The position numbers and the translations under genes are program-made. This document shows, piece after piece, positions 24,701 through 37,000 of a stretch of 64,000 nt of DNA. This stretch comes from Macrostomum hystrix (lineage: Eukaryota > Platyhelminthes > Macrostomidae). The stretch lies in assembly GCA_950097015.1 (NCBI GenBank), contig CATNEN010000007.1, positions 10,665,001 to 10,729,000 of the forward strand, read 5' to 3'. The notes under the pieces were generated by a model that saw only the letters and a program-made list of their open reading frames with translations, did not search any database and had not been told where the DNA came from. How positions within the stretch are numbered: position 1 is the stretch's first letter; each line of letters opens with the position of its first letter.

Positions 24701-25952
24701 CTCTATATACCCCCAGTGTCTCTGGTCCTGGCTTCTCTATCTACCCCAGTGTCTCTGGTCCTGGCTTCTCTATCTACCCCAGTGTCTCTGGTCCTGGCTT
24801 CTCTATCTACCCCCAGTGTCTCTGGTCCTGACTTCTCTATCTACCCCAGTGTCTCTGGTCCTGGCTTCTCTATCTACCCCCAGTGTCTCTGGTCCTGACT
24901 TCTCTATCTCCATCTTCTCTGGCCCAGTCACAAAAAATGCACAAAAAGCAAACCGAAAAAGCGAACTCAGGAAAATTTTTCCCTGCGCAGCCGTCCGGCC
25001 GTCAATCTGTGCTAAGGCAACCGTCCCGCACCCTAATTGACCTGTCGGACGCACCTGCGTGTGCTCGAAAATCAATCCGGAGAATCCCAATGCCGAGGCA
25101 TCGATCCGCATCCCCGCTCCCCACAATGTGACACTCGCCTTTGCCAGCCGCCTCCGCCACCTGCCACCCTGGGCGGGCAATCAGGGAATCGAACCCAGCA
25201 GGACCTGCTCCATTGGGCACCTTCGCCTGCTCCCCGGAGATGCAGAGGCATTAGGGATGCTGATCGATGAGCTCCACTCTGAGCACTTTGAGCACACTGG
25301 CTGCCGACTTGTGGCACGGCGCAACCCTTCCCCCCGAGGGGATTATTTCCCTTTTTTAGGGGATGAAGCGATGAGCTGTGAGGAGCCACCCTCGCCGGGT
25401 CTCGGATTTCCTCAATGCCGAGCCTCTTTTTCTAAGAAAGTCTGTCGCGATGGACATCAATTATTCAGCCCTCTCTCCTGACTAATCTCCTGCTCATGCT
25501 CATGAACTGGCTCAGCATTGAGCACATGCGAGCCCCGGCTCCTGAGCTGATCAGCAACTCACGGTTTCTGGCCGCGACGCTCCCCGTGCCCGGGCGACTC
25601 GCCGAGGCGTCGATCGGGTCGAGGACCAGCGGCGGAGGCAGGTGACGACTGCGGGCGGCTGTCAGGAAATTTTTTTTAATCTAAATTTCACGATGAAACT
25701 AAATTTCATGCCTGGTGACACCCATGCAAAAGGGCAATGAGTACATCTGGTGGCACTTTCAAATTCTGCGTGCTAGCCATGCGATACTACTGAGAGAAAC
25801 TTACTGACAAGAAATGGTTAGTAGTAAATAACTAATATGGGTAAACAGTTATCAGCCTCCTGAGAACACAGGCGCACTGATACTGTTAACCCCACCCTGA
25901 TGTTTCAAGATAAAAGTAACGCATAGTCACAATGTCACCTCGTGGCGTAATC

Positions 25953-25990
<38 letters not shown>

Positions 25991-28900
25991 GTCAGCTGCT
26001 AGTGTCCTCTGCTCAATTTGACACCTGGCAATGTCATTTAAGAATTCGATTTGGGCCCTGTACACCCACATCTAGCCCATCACACCCACATCTAGCCCAT
26101 CACACCCACATCTAGCCCATCACACCCACATCTAGCCCATCACACCCACATCTAGCCCATCACACCCACATCTAGCCCATCACACCCACATCTAGCCCAT
26201 CACACCCACATCTAGCCCATCACACCCACATCTAGCCCATCACACCCGCATCTAGCCCATCACACCCGCATCTAGCCCATCACACCCGCATCTAGCCCAT
26301 CACACCCGCATCTAGCCCATCACACCCGCATCTAGCCCACAACACCCGCATCTAGCCCATCACGCCCGCATCTAGCCCATCACACCCGCATCTAGCCCAT
26401 CACACCCGCATCTAGCCCACAACACCCGCATCTAGCCCATCACACCCGCATCTAGCCCATCACACCCGCATCTAGCCCATCACACCCGCATCTAGCCCAT
26501 CACACCCGCATCTAGCCCATCACACCCGCATCTAGCCCATCACACCCGCATCTAGCCCAGACCAGCAGCCGCGACTCACTTGAAGCAGGGGGCCGCATTG
26601 ACAGCCGCCACGAATCCGAAGTGGCCGGTCTGCGATCCGAGCCGCGCCCCGGGCGTGTGGCGGAACTCGCAGCAGGCGCTCAGCCGGGAGTCCATGACGC
26701 CGCCGATGTACAGGGACAGGGAGAACGGGAAGCCGCGGTGGCGCCGGCTGACAAATGTGAAGTTCTCTGCGGTTTGGGGGCAGTCATTTTTCAGATATGA
26801 GCATATCGCTACACTCTACTTGCAGTAGTTTTGAACGCGGGGCAAAAATTTTGCAATCCTGAGCCTTTGAATTATTGCTTTTTTTGACAGGATGCCGGGG
26901 GTCATTGTTCTTGGACCCTGACAACTCCGTCAATTGTTCCCACAGACTCTCAGAGGCAGCTGGCCTCAGTGCAAGGAATTGCCCGGAAACAATGGACATT
27001 CCCCAACACCCACCCCGCAATGCTCATTGAAATGCCGCCCGCACCAGCAGCTGGTTGCTAATGGCAACGGGGCGTTTGAGTCCAGCCAGAGAGCGCAACA
27101 ACCCGACTGTCCCGGCTTTGCTTTTATTCAGACTTGAAAATTCGGCCTTTCATTGTCTTTTACTTCTTGCAACCGCGTTAATTTGCCGGACACCCAGATA
27201 TGTACAGGCGCTGTACAGTACTGGTATGCATCCGGCAAGCACTTTCTCGAAGGCATATAATCAACTAATCAACCATACAGTTTATGATCTCTCCCGTGTC
27301 TCAGCTCTGGGTTTACTTAGAAATTAGATGGGTGTTGCTGCCCTGTCCACGGACTTAACAGCAGTACACAGACAATGGAAGCGCCATGCAATAGCTCAGG
27401 CTGTGACACTGGCTGCACTTATTAATGGCCAAACTTGGCTAGATGTAATTTTTTGTCGATGGACTAGGCTAGCAATCCATTCTAATCCTTCATCCACGGG
27501 CTAGACTAGCAATCCATTCTAATCCTTCATCCACGGGCTAGACTAGCAATCCATTCTAATCCTTCATCCACGGGCTAGACTAGCAATCCATTCTAATCCT
27601 TCATCCACGGGCTAGACTAGCAATCCATTCTAATCCTTCATCCACGGGCTAGACTAGCAATCCATTCTAATCCTTCATCCACGGGCTAGACTAGCAATCC
27701 ATTCTAATCCTTCATCCACGGGCTAGACTAGCAATCCATCTGTGTTTCTCATCTCCCTGCCGCCAGCGCGCACCGTTGGGCCGCACGAGGCCGCTGAACA
27801 CCCGCAGCGTGTTGCCGCCCGAGTGCTGCTGCATGACCGTCACCTGCTGCTCCCGCGGCTCCCCGCCGGTGCCGTAGAACCGCAGAGTCACGCGGCACGG
27901 CGAGCCGGGCCGGCCGCTGCCTCGCTGATTCCAACGGTCGTCAGCGGCGCCACCGACGCTGTTGTCGCTCGAGTCCAGCGATGGCAGCGAAGCGGAAGAG
28001 TTCGTCGAGGCGTCCGAGGTCGCAGCCGGCGACCAGACAGGCCGTCGCTGACTGCGAAACGGCGGCGGCGTCGGCTGCTGCTGTGCCTGTGGCTGCCTTC
28101 GCTGGCCAGAAAGGGGGAGGATGGACACCTGGGCCAGAGAGTTGGCGATTGGGAGGCGGGAGAATGTTTCAGTTGGAATTGGGATCTGAGGAGGTCTCTG
28201 AGTACGGATTGGGATCTGAGGAGGTCTCTGAGTACGGATTGGGATCTGTGGAGGTCTCTATCTGAGTACGGATAGGGATCTGAGGAGGTCTCTGAGTACG
28301 GATTGGGATAGAATCATAGATGAATATGCTTGATAATTGGGATTAGGTTACGAAAATTAATTCGTCCTTTAGTCCTTAACAGTAGAAAGACAACGGTGGA
28401 TCTCAAATACCCACATTTAACTTTTTCTACATTTACATAAATTTCCAGCCGACCGCCGTGAAAATCCAGAACACGGGCTAAAACTTTCCGCCTATCCGAG
28501 GAAACAACTTTTGATCGCTATGTTGGACTTTCGCGAATATCGGTCATTCGGATTGGGAGCTGTCGTGAAGTAGGCAGTGGGAATTTGAAATACCCCCTGG
28601 TCTTTGTCCAGCGGTGACTACCGTTTAGTGATTGTTTTAAGGGATCTCGGATAAGTTAAATTGGGTGCCACGATTGCCCTGATTGTTGCCAGTCAATGGA
28701 AAATGAGCACAGTGCTCAGCCCAAACGCACCTTCTCATTCAGCAGCGCGGAGCTGATCCGAGTCTGCCTGGGGCCAGCCCGGCCTGGCGGCTGCCGCTGG
28801 CCCAGAATCCGCCGCTCCTCGTCCACGTTCTGCGAGCCGATCGAAGTCTGCCGGGGAGGCGAGGCGTAGAGGATAAATGTACTGAGTCCTGCTGATGTCT

Positions 28901-30253
28901 CCTTCCATATCCCTTGATCTAGGATCTGGGATCTAGGATCTAGGATCTGGGATCTGGGATCTGGGATCTAGGATCTGGGATCTAGGATCTGGGATCTAGG
29001 ATCTGGGATCTAGGATCTGGGATCTAGGATCTGGGATCTAGGATCTGGGATCTAGGATCTGGGATCTAGGATCTGGGATCTAGGATCTGGGATCTAGGAT
29101 CTGGGATCTAGGATCTGGGATCTAGGATCTGGGATCTAGGATCTGGGATCTAGGATCTGGGATCTAGGATCTGGGATCTAGGATCTGGGATCTAGGATCT
29201 GGGATCTAGGATCTGGGATCTAGGATCTGGGATCTAGGATCTGGGATCTAGGATCTGGGATCTAGGATCTGGGATCTAGGATCTGGGATCTAGGATCTGG
29301 GATCTAGGATCTGGGATCTAGGATCTGGGATCTAGGATCTGGGATCTAGGATCTGGGATCTAGGATCTGGGATCTAGGATCTGGGATCTAGGATCTGGGA
29401 TCTAGGATCTGGGATCTAGGATCTAGGATCTGGGATCTGGGATCTAGGATCTAGGATCTGGGATCTAGGATCTGGGATCTAGGATCTGGGATCTAGGATC
29501 TGGGATCTAGGATCTGGGATCTAGGATCTGGGATCTCACCTTTGACCGGCGGAGCATCAGCAGCTCCAGCTCTTCGCGCCGCGGCTCGCCACTACTTTTC
29601 GGTGCGACCGACTTCTGGACTTTGACCAGCTCTCCACTGTGCGAAATCTGCGCACATGGGGGTATGAAGCCATGAAAGTTTCTCATTAATCAATTTACGC
29701 TCATGACTCTACTTTAAATGAATATGACGATTCCTTACCAGGCCCTCTCGCTCGAGGTGGCGCCATTTCGTTCGGCTGTTGAAGTGTGCCGAGAGGTGAG
29801 CATCATGCAGACTGGTGAAGTTGGGTCTTTGTCGAAGAAATCAATAAGTAGATATAAAAATTAGCAAAACTTGTTACATTGGTTGGAAAAAGTATTTCAG
29901 AATTTTTTTACAATTTTATTCTTAAATTCTTTTCGTGTTCATTTATTATTTCAAGTTTATTTATGAAAATATTATTTTATTATTATAAATCAAAAAAGTT
30001 TGTTTCCAATAAGCTATTTTTTTTATTTTCATTTTGTTAAATTTGTAGTCATTTTTATCGGAAATAAGACCTATATAAAAAGTTAGAAGTGTTTTTTATT
30101 TACCAATAAAATTATTTCTGGCAGCAACTCTAGTTACTTTTTAAATATACTGCAAATGTTTCTGCTAAAGTTAAGGACAATAATTTATTAACTTATATGT
30201 AAGATAGAAGACAGTTTTTGCACTTACCCCGAATCTGCATTCAGTTTTAACAT
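15794..30253 (-). CDS. ERICH3-like protein: DUF4590, poly(Gln/Pro) tract, C-terminal PLAT domain
   Basis: Seventeen exons in transcript order: 30253-30228, 29811-29739, 29647-29540, 28847-28731, 28101-27774, 26766-26580, 26024-25939, 25658-25563, 25168-25055, 23942-23889, 21296-21211, 20831-18452, 18371-18288, 18196-18140, 16921-16850, 16739-16571, 16061-15794. All phases agree, giving 1434 residues. Residues 10-35 (SLHDAHLSAHFNSRT) match the N-terminus of glutamate-rich protein 3. Residues 180-285 match its DUF4590 domain (VTVMQQHSGGN, SRRHRGFPFSL, SRLSACCEFRH, PCFKC). A Gln/Pro tract fills about 470-1160. Residues 1300-1434 form a PLAT fold (SVRVNLVGERSQSG, VSIPDLGRLLKLRVRI, WMLDRV, CEWLFGMN). 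Vertebrate ERICH3 is associated with cilia; a ciliary role here is inference. Exons 8-10 and 15 rest mainly on splice sites and phase. The last exon reads through a possible donor (GTGAGC at 15892), because read-through completes the PLAT domain. Confidence 0.85.
16092..16555. repeat. 23/24-bp minisatellite in the last intron of the ERICH3-like gene
   Basis: About 20 copies. On the sense (minus) strand each unit contains GACACAGGTAGGGTAAGTGG, that is an acceptor-like CAG and, five bases on, a donor-like GTAAGT. The array starts about 15 bases past the donor of the exon at 16571-16739. Confidence 0.92.
17215..18126. repeat. 20-bp minisatellite in an ERICH3-like intron
   Basis: About 45 copies of GATGGGATCAGATAAGATGA, with AGAAAAGATG and ATAAGATAGG variants. 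On the gene strand the array begins about 12 bases past the donor of exon 14 (18140-18196). Confidence 0.93.
18630..20680 (-). repeat. 12-bp coding minisatellite for the Gln/Pro tract
   Basis: About 170 copies of a 12-bp unit lying in frame inside one 2380-base exon. Sense-strand units translate as PQQQ, PQQP or SQQP, with rare KQQP. Units with the Lys codon recur at about 19228, 19748 and 19928 in the same neighbourhood, so longer blocks have been duplicated. Coding status rests on the unique Gln-rich flanks in the same frame and on phase-matched exons either side, not on the open frame itself, which is open in other frames too. Confidence 0.85.
20890..21190. repeat. 15-bp minisatellite in an ERICH3-like intron
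   Basis: About 20 copies of GAGCAGTGAATGTGT, with a GAGTGTTT variant recurring about every fourth unit. It fills most of the intron 20832-21210. Confidence 0.92.
21700..22590. repeat. 12-bp minisatellite in an ERICH3-like intron
   Basis: About 74 copies of ATCCCAACCCTC, with AATCCTC and ACACTC variants in patterned order. It shares intron 21297-23888 with a second, unrelated array at 23105. Confidence 0.93.
22870..22910. repeat. guanine homopolymer runs
   Basis: Two runs of 8-10 G (GCGGGGGGGGCG and AGGGGGGGGGGC) about 25 bases apart inside an intron. Simple sequence, possibly G-quadruplex forming or an assembly-sensitive spot. Confidence 0.6.
23105..23805. repeat. 21-bp minisatellite in an ERICH3-like intron
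   Basis: About 33 copies of a 21-bp unit containing GGAGTGGGTGAATCTCTCA, with variants AATCACTCA and AATCTCACA. It ends about 85 bases from the donor of the exon at 23889-23942. Confidence 0.92.
24430..24925. repeat. 34-bp minisatellite in an ERICH3-like intron
   Basis: About 14 copies of a 34-bp unit containing CCCCAGTGTCTCTGGTCCTG. It fills much of the intron 23943-25054. Confidence 0.92.
25970..26004 (-). repeat. CAG tract coding polyglutamine in exon 7 of the ERICH3-like gene
   Basis: Eleven or so CAG codons on the minus strand (GCTGCTG on plus), in frame inside the exon 25939-26024, next to the conserved PCFKC end of the DUF4590 domain. Confidence 0.75.
26063..26558. repeat. 20-bp minisatellite in an ERICH3-like intron
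   Basis: About 25 copies of CACCCACATCTAGCCCATCA. The first half carries CCCACA and the second half CCCGCA, a sharp polarity. On the gene strand the array starts about 20 bases past the donor of the DUF4590 exon at 26580. Confidence 0.93.
27470..27738. repeat. 37-bp minisatellite in an ERICH3-like intron
   Basis: About 7 copies of a 37-bp unit containing CTAGACTAGCAATCCATTCT. It lies about 35 bases from the donor of the exon at 27774-28101. Confidence 0.92.
28172..28312. repeat. 30-bp minisatellite in an ERICH3-like intron
   Basis: About 4-5 copies of a 30-bp unit containing GGGATCTGAGGAGGTCTCTG. A short, young-looking array. Confidence 0.88.
28916..29535. repeat. 14-bp minisatellite in an ERICH3-like intron
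   Basis: About 44 copies of GGATCTAGGATCTG, almost perfect, with a disturbed patch near 29415-29460. On the gene strand it begins five bases past the donor (exon 29540-29647, then GTGAGATCCCAGATC). Confidence 0.94.
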
Positions 30254-31073
30254 TTGCCGATATTGCTACGAACTTTAAATATGATTTGTAATAGACTATG
30301 CGAGATGATATTACAGAAGGCAAATTAAATAATTATTCTTTTTTTCGTGGCGAATAAAGGTACTTAAAAATATTTTAATTTTTTCAATAACTGATTGTTT
30401 TCGGCCGAGGTTAGTTTTTTATGAGTCACTTGCTACAAATCGAGGGTACGCTAAAGTATCAAACATTATATTTGTTTTATCAATATAGCTAAATCACCAT
30501 CGTAGTCTCTAAGCGATCGCAAATTTTGCTAATAATTAAATTTTACCATTAAGTAGTAAAAGTTATAGCAGAAATGTTTCATTTGTCGGAATTGTGTAGG
30601 CCAAGCCATATTTAAAGCCTCCCGGAACTGTAGGCCAAATTTATTGAACGTGCCTCAACTTTTTTGCTTTAAAATCGGTTTACAACAGTACACTTCAGTC
30701 GCAAAAATACTTATTATATTCAATAAATCAGTAAATATATGTCGAAAAAAGTCCTGGCATTTCTTCATTTGTTAAAGGTTTAGGGTTAATGTTGATAGGC
30801 TAAAGGTTAGTCGATTTGCGTTTTTTTAAACTGGCACAAATAGTTATAGTAAGGAAAATGCAGCGCTTTGTTTTTTCTCGCCAGCCGCTCGAACCAATCA
30901 GCGATCTGCCCAATCACTCCTCTGTTACCGAAGCTCAAGTTGATAAGAAAACTGCACAAGGTTTCCTTAGCAGCGAGTCATCTTTTAGATAATATATTCG
31001 AGGAATATTTAAGACACGCTGTCTGCGGTTCTCAGAAAAAGATTTTCTGACAGGCGATAGACAGAGTGGCATC
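30254..31073. promoter_or_regulatory. head-to-head spacer, candidate bidirectional promoter
   Basis: 820 bases separate the start codon of the minus-strand ERICH3-like gene (30253) from that of the plus-strand receptor gene (31074). The spacer is strongly AT-rich and has no tandem array, unlike most non-coding DNA nearby. It must contain both 5' UTRs. Calling it a shared promoter is inference from geometry. Confidence 0.45.
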
Positions 31074-34000
31074 ATGCGAACACTTTATTTGGCCATTTTG
31101 TGTCTCTGGATGCAACGGACTTCGGTCGGCCCCGTTGAAGGTAAAAATAAATTTTGATCCTCATCCATTTTTCGTCTTCAGAATAATTCTCGATTCCATA
31201 CAAATGCATGCATCTTTATAATATCCGACTTGTGTTAATAATTGTGAGCACGAATTTAAAATAGCTTTGTGAGCACGACTTTGTTGCCTAAGCTTATATC
31301 TGACTGGGAGTGAGCGAATGTGTGATCTGAGAGTCATGATTGTGCGATCTGAGAGTCATGATTGTGGGATCTGAGAGCCATGATTGTGGGATCTGAGAGC
31401 CATGATTGAGGGATCTGAGAGTCATGATTGTGGGATCTGAGAGCCATGATTGTGGGATCTGAGAGCCATGATTGTGGGATCTGAGAGTCATGATTGTGGG
31501 ATCTGAGAGTCATGATTGTGGGATCTGAGAGTCATGATTGAGGGATCTGAGAGTCCTGATTGTGGGATCTGAGAGCCATGATTGTGGGATCTGAGAGTCA
31601 TGATTGTGGGATCTGAGAGTCCTGATTGTGGGATCTGAGAGTCCTGATTATGCGATCTGAGATTCATTCGGGATATGGGATCTAAGAGTCATTGGGGATG
31701 TGGGATCTAAGAGTCATTTTGGATGTGGGATCAAAGAGTCATTTGGGATGTGGGATCTAAGAGTCATTTGGGATGTGGGATCTAAGAGTCATTTGGGATG
31801 TGGGATCTAAGAGTCATTTGGGATGTATGGTTTCTGGAGTCATTTGGGATGTGGGATCTAAGAGTCATTTGGGATGTGGGATCTAAGAGTCATTTGGGAT
31901 GTGGGATCTAAGAGTCATTTGGGATGTATGGTTTCTGGAGTCATTTGGGATGTGGGATCTAAGAGTCATTTGGGATGTATGGTTTCTGGAGTCATTTGGG
32001 ATGTGGGATCTAAGAGTCATTTGGGATGTATGGTTTCTGGAGTCATTTGGGATGTGGGATCTAAGAGTCATTTGGGATGTGGGATCTAAGAGTCATTTGG
32101 GATGTATGGTTTCTGGAGTCATTTGGGATGTGGGATCTAAGAGTCATTTGGGATGTGGGATCTAAGAGTCATTTGGGATGTATGGTTTCTGGAGTCATTT
32201 GGGATGTGGGATCTAAGAGTCATTTGGGATGTATGGTTTCTGGAGTCAAGGGGAATGGAATCAAAGAGCCCGATTGTGGGATCAAAAATGAGGAATCTGA
32301 GAGCCATTAGGAAGAGATCTTCCCTCTCTCTTTCTCGCCCCGCTTATTATATTTGCTTTCTCTGCTTTCGGGGTTCCGAAATGATGTGCAATTTAAATCT
32401 CAACGGCCCACCGACCCCCGGCACAATGGGCGATCAAATACTTGATCCCAGATCCCAGGACAATTATTGCGTCAAGGAGCTGCCAGCTGTAATCGATTTT
32501 TATTCGCTGCGAAATTCAGTTTCCGACTCTGATGGCCGGATGAGCTCTCAGTGAAATTGCCGGCCCAGACTGAGGATCCCATTAGCTGCTGAAGCTTTCC
32601 ATCTGAGGATGAAGATGACTCGCGGCGCGCAATGTCCCAGTCGGAGTGGCCGGAGTGGCTCGCCCACTCGGAACTTTATTCGAGCGAGGCGGCACTTTGG
32701 AAATGAGCCTCCCGAATTGCTAGATTTCTCCCCACTGACCCTCGCTTCACCGAAGCAATACCGCGAACAGTGCTCAACTGGGACTCTACAGGACATTCTT
32801 TTGGGATCCAATACATACTTTTGGAATCCAGGACATTCTTTTGGGATCCAAGACATTCTTTTAGAATCCAGGACATTTTTGGGATCCAGGACATTTTTGG
32901 GATCCAGAACATTTTTTTGGGATCCAGAACATTCTTTTGGGATCCAGGACATTCTTTTGGGATCCAGAACATTCTTTTGGGATCCAGGACATTCTTTTGG
33001 AATCCAGGACATTCTTTTAGAATCCAGGACATTTTTGGGATCCAGAACATTTTTCTGGGATCCAGGACATTTTTCTGGGATCCAGGACATTTTCCTGAGA
33101 TCCAGGACATTCTTCTGGGATCCAGGACATTCTTCTGGGATCCAGGACATTTTTGGGATCCAGAACATTCTTTTGGGATCCAGAACATTCTTTTAGGATC
33201 CAGAACATTCTTCTCGGATCCAGGACATTCTTTTGGGATCCAATACATACTTTTGGAATCCAGGACATTCTTTTGGGATCCAAGACATTCTTTTAGGATC
33301 CAGGACATTCTTTTGGGATCCAAGACATTCTTTTAGGATCCGGGACATTCTTTTGGGATCCAGGACATTCTTTTGGGATCCAGGACATTCTTCTGGGATC
33401 CAGGACATTCTTTTGGGATCCAGGACATTCTTCTGGGATCCAGGACATTCTTCTGGGATCCAGGACATTCTTCTGGGATCCAGGACATTCTTCTGGGATC
33501 CAGGACATTCTTTTGGGATCCAGGACATTCTTTTGGGATCCAGGACATTCTTCTGGGATCCAGGACATTCTTCTGGGATCCAGGACATTCTTCTGGGATC
33601 CAGGACATTCTTCTGGGATCCAGGACATTCTTCTGGGATCCAGGACATTCTTCTGGGATCCAGGACATTCTTCTGGGATCCAGGACATTCTTCTGGGATC
33701 AAGGACATTCTTCTGGGATCCAGGACATTCTTCTGGGATCCAGGACATTCTTCTGGGATCCAGGACATTCTTCTGGGATCCAGGACATTCCTCTGGGATC
33801 CAGGACATTCTTTTGGGATCCAGTACATTCTTTTGGAATCCAGGTCATTCTTTTGGAATCCAGGTCATTCTTTTGGGATCCAAGACATTCTTTTAGGATC
33901 CGGGACATTCTTTTGGGATTCACAACATTCTTTTGGGATCCAAAAGGAGATCTGGAAATCCAGTATGTTCCATTTTCTTATCTGATAAAATTTCAAGAAA

Positions 34001-37000
34001 ACTTCAGGATATCCCCGATTAGAAATCGATTTTTTATGGGAGAACCCGTCAGAATCCCCAGCAGGTGCAACTGCGGCAATCTTTGATCCCCTGACCCGAG
34101 CGAACCCAGTCTGCACTAAAGCGCATATAAATATGATTTTTATTAGACACAGAGCATAACATTCAAACGCAGCCTCCCTCTGTGCTGGCGGAATCCGACC
34201 CGCCTGCTCAATCCCTCCGGCCTTGAGCTGCATGCCAAATCCCGGGATTCGGCTTGATTGAGTGGTGGGTCGCTGCCGCTGTGCCGCGCCTGTGGAAGGC
34301 GGCGGGACATTGCGCGGGCCTTCCAGCGGTCGGGGGAAGTGAATTATGCAAAAAGATTTCATTCTCTTTCTGCTCCCCTCCCCAATGACTGCGGAATTTA
34401 GCTCCCCAAGCTGATAGATAAATCTCCGGCTCGACGAAGCCGCTGCCGCCGCTGAACCACAAACGGTTCCCGGATCTGCGCTCGAAACAGGTTCAATGAT
34501 TCCCATAACCTCAAGGATCCCCTACCCTTGACTCAAATGATCCGGTCCCCTGACGCAAAGATCCCCTGACAAAAGATCCCCTTAACTAAAACCCCCCTGA
34601 CTCAAAGATCCCACTAACAAAAATCCCCTTGACTCAAAGATCGCACTAAAAAAATCCCCTTGACTCAAAGATCCCCTAACTCAAAGCTTCCAACTTGACT
34701 CAAAGATCCCCTAACTCAAAGCTCCCAACTTGACTCAAAGATCCCCTAACTCAAAGCTCCCAACTTGACTCAAAGATCCCCTAACTCAAAGCTCCCAACT
34801 TGACTCAAAGATCCCCTAACTCAAAGCTCCCAACTTGACTCAAAGATCCCCTAACTCAAAGCTCCCAACTTGACTCAAAGATCCCCTAACTCAAAGCTCC
34901 CAACTTGACTCAAAGATCCCCTAACTCAAAGCTCCCAACTTGACTCAAAGATCCCCTAACTCAAAGCTCCCAACTTGACTCAAAGATCCCCTAACTCAAA
35001 GCTCCCAACTTGACTCAAAGATCCCCTAACTCAAAGCTCCCCACATTGACTCAAAGATCCCCTAACGCAAAGCTCCCCACCTGGACTCAAAGATCCCCTA
35101 ACTCAAAGCTCCCCACCTAGACTCAAAGATCCCCTAACTCAAAGCTCCCCACCTGGACTCAAAGATCCCCTGACACAGAGATCCTGAGTCTTTAGTATTT
35201 CCTACCCCAAGCCTCTCGTCATGCCAGATTTTCCACGCAGATCCTTCATCGAAATCCCATGTGAAGTGCAGCTGCTAGATAAGCGATTCCCCTTACACAC
35301 AAGGACTGGCTTCGTGCTTGAGCAGGCAGTCCTGCTCCCCTCCAGGCTACCCACCGCACCCCGCATCCTCCGCGCTGCCCGGCCAACCATAAGTGATGAG
35401 GCCGCCTCATCCGAAACTTTGCTCAGCCTCGCTTCACTGCGCTTCCTGGAAATACACAAAAATAGACATGGAAGGAAATGAGACCGCCGCCCACCCTCCG
35501 ACTACCGAAGAAAAATCCCAGGTCCCTATTCAAGCAGCGAAACTTCCAACTGGCACCTTCATGAGAGTCATGAGAAGTCGAGGAAATGAGAATTCAGGGA
35601 ATTCATGAGTATTCAGGGAATTCATGAGTGTTCAGGGAATTCATGAGTATTTAGGGAATTCATGAGTATTCAGGGAATTCATGAGTATTCAGGGAATTCA
35701 TGAGTATTCAGGGAATTCATGAGTGTTCAGGGAATTCATGAGTATTCAGGGAATTCATGAGTATTCAGGGAATTCATGAGTATTCAGGGAATTCATGAGT
35801 ATTCAGGGAATTCATGAGTATTCAGGGAATTCATGAGTATTCAGGGAATTCATGAGTATTCAGGGAATTCATGAGTATTCAGGGAATTCATGAGTATTCA
35901 GGGAATTCATGAGTATTCAGGGAATTCATGAGTATTCAGGGAATTCATGAGTATTCAGGGAATTCATGAGTATTCAGGGAATTCATGAGTATTCAGGGAA
36001 TTCATGAGTATTCAGGGAATTCATGAGTATTCAGGGAATTCATGAGTATTCAGGGAATTCATGAGTATTCAGGGTATTCATGAGTATTCAGGGAATTCAT
36101 GAGTATTCAGGGAATTCATGAGTATTCAGGGAATTCATGAGTATTCAGGGAATTCATGAGTATTCAGGGAATTCATGAGTGTTCAGGGAATTCATGAGTA
36201 TTCAGGGAATTCATGAGTGTTCAGGGAATTCATGAGTATTCAGGGAATTCATGAGAGTTCTGAGCTACAAACTACACCCGAGTCAGATCCGACTTCGCAG
36301 TAAGGAAATATTCGTAAAAACTTTTTTTGCTCGAAAATGAGAGGAATAAAGTCAACCGGTTTCCCCTCAATTTTGCAGTCAGACTGAGCACTTTTCACAA
36401 TTTCCTTAATCCGAATGAGCTTCGCAGACTAGCAAATTTATGTAGAAAAACTTTTCGGAGTTCGGTCCAGTTGACGAGACAAATTCGGCAGAATTCGATG
36501 ATCTCAACCTATTCCCAAGTAGATTGGGATCGGACAAGTGGATAACTGCTCAGTTGAGGATTTGGATAACTGCTCAGTTGAGGATTTGGATAACTGCTCA
36601 GTTGGGATTTGGATAACTGCTCAGTTGAGGATTTGGATAACTGCTCAGTTGAGGATTTGGATAACCGTTCAGTTGAGAATTTGGATAACCGTTCAGTTGA
36701 GGATTTGGATAAGTTCTCAGATGAGGATCTGGACAACTGACGCGAGCATATCAAAATTCTCTCATATAATTGTGCCACCGCAGAAAACGCGTCATCATCA
36801 GCTTTCAGTTCTGCTTTCGATGCTTTCCAAGATCTGCAGTCGCATGCTACTGACACCAATTTAATTGGTTGATATGAAACCACTCAGTTCGCTTGGAATG
36901 CCTTCAAAACTTCTAAAATTGACATTCAGACTCGCATTGACTGTCAGAGCCGTGACTGGCTTTGACACAACATTGCCTGTGTTTACGAACCTCAGAAATG

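Noticed and set aside
25175-25235. tRNA-like B-box words (GGTTCGATTCC and similar) near 25190, 21525, 16710 and 16008
   Set aside because: No matching A-box at the right distance and no acceptor stem. Those at 16008 and 16710 fall inside coding exons.
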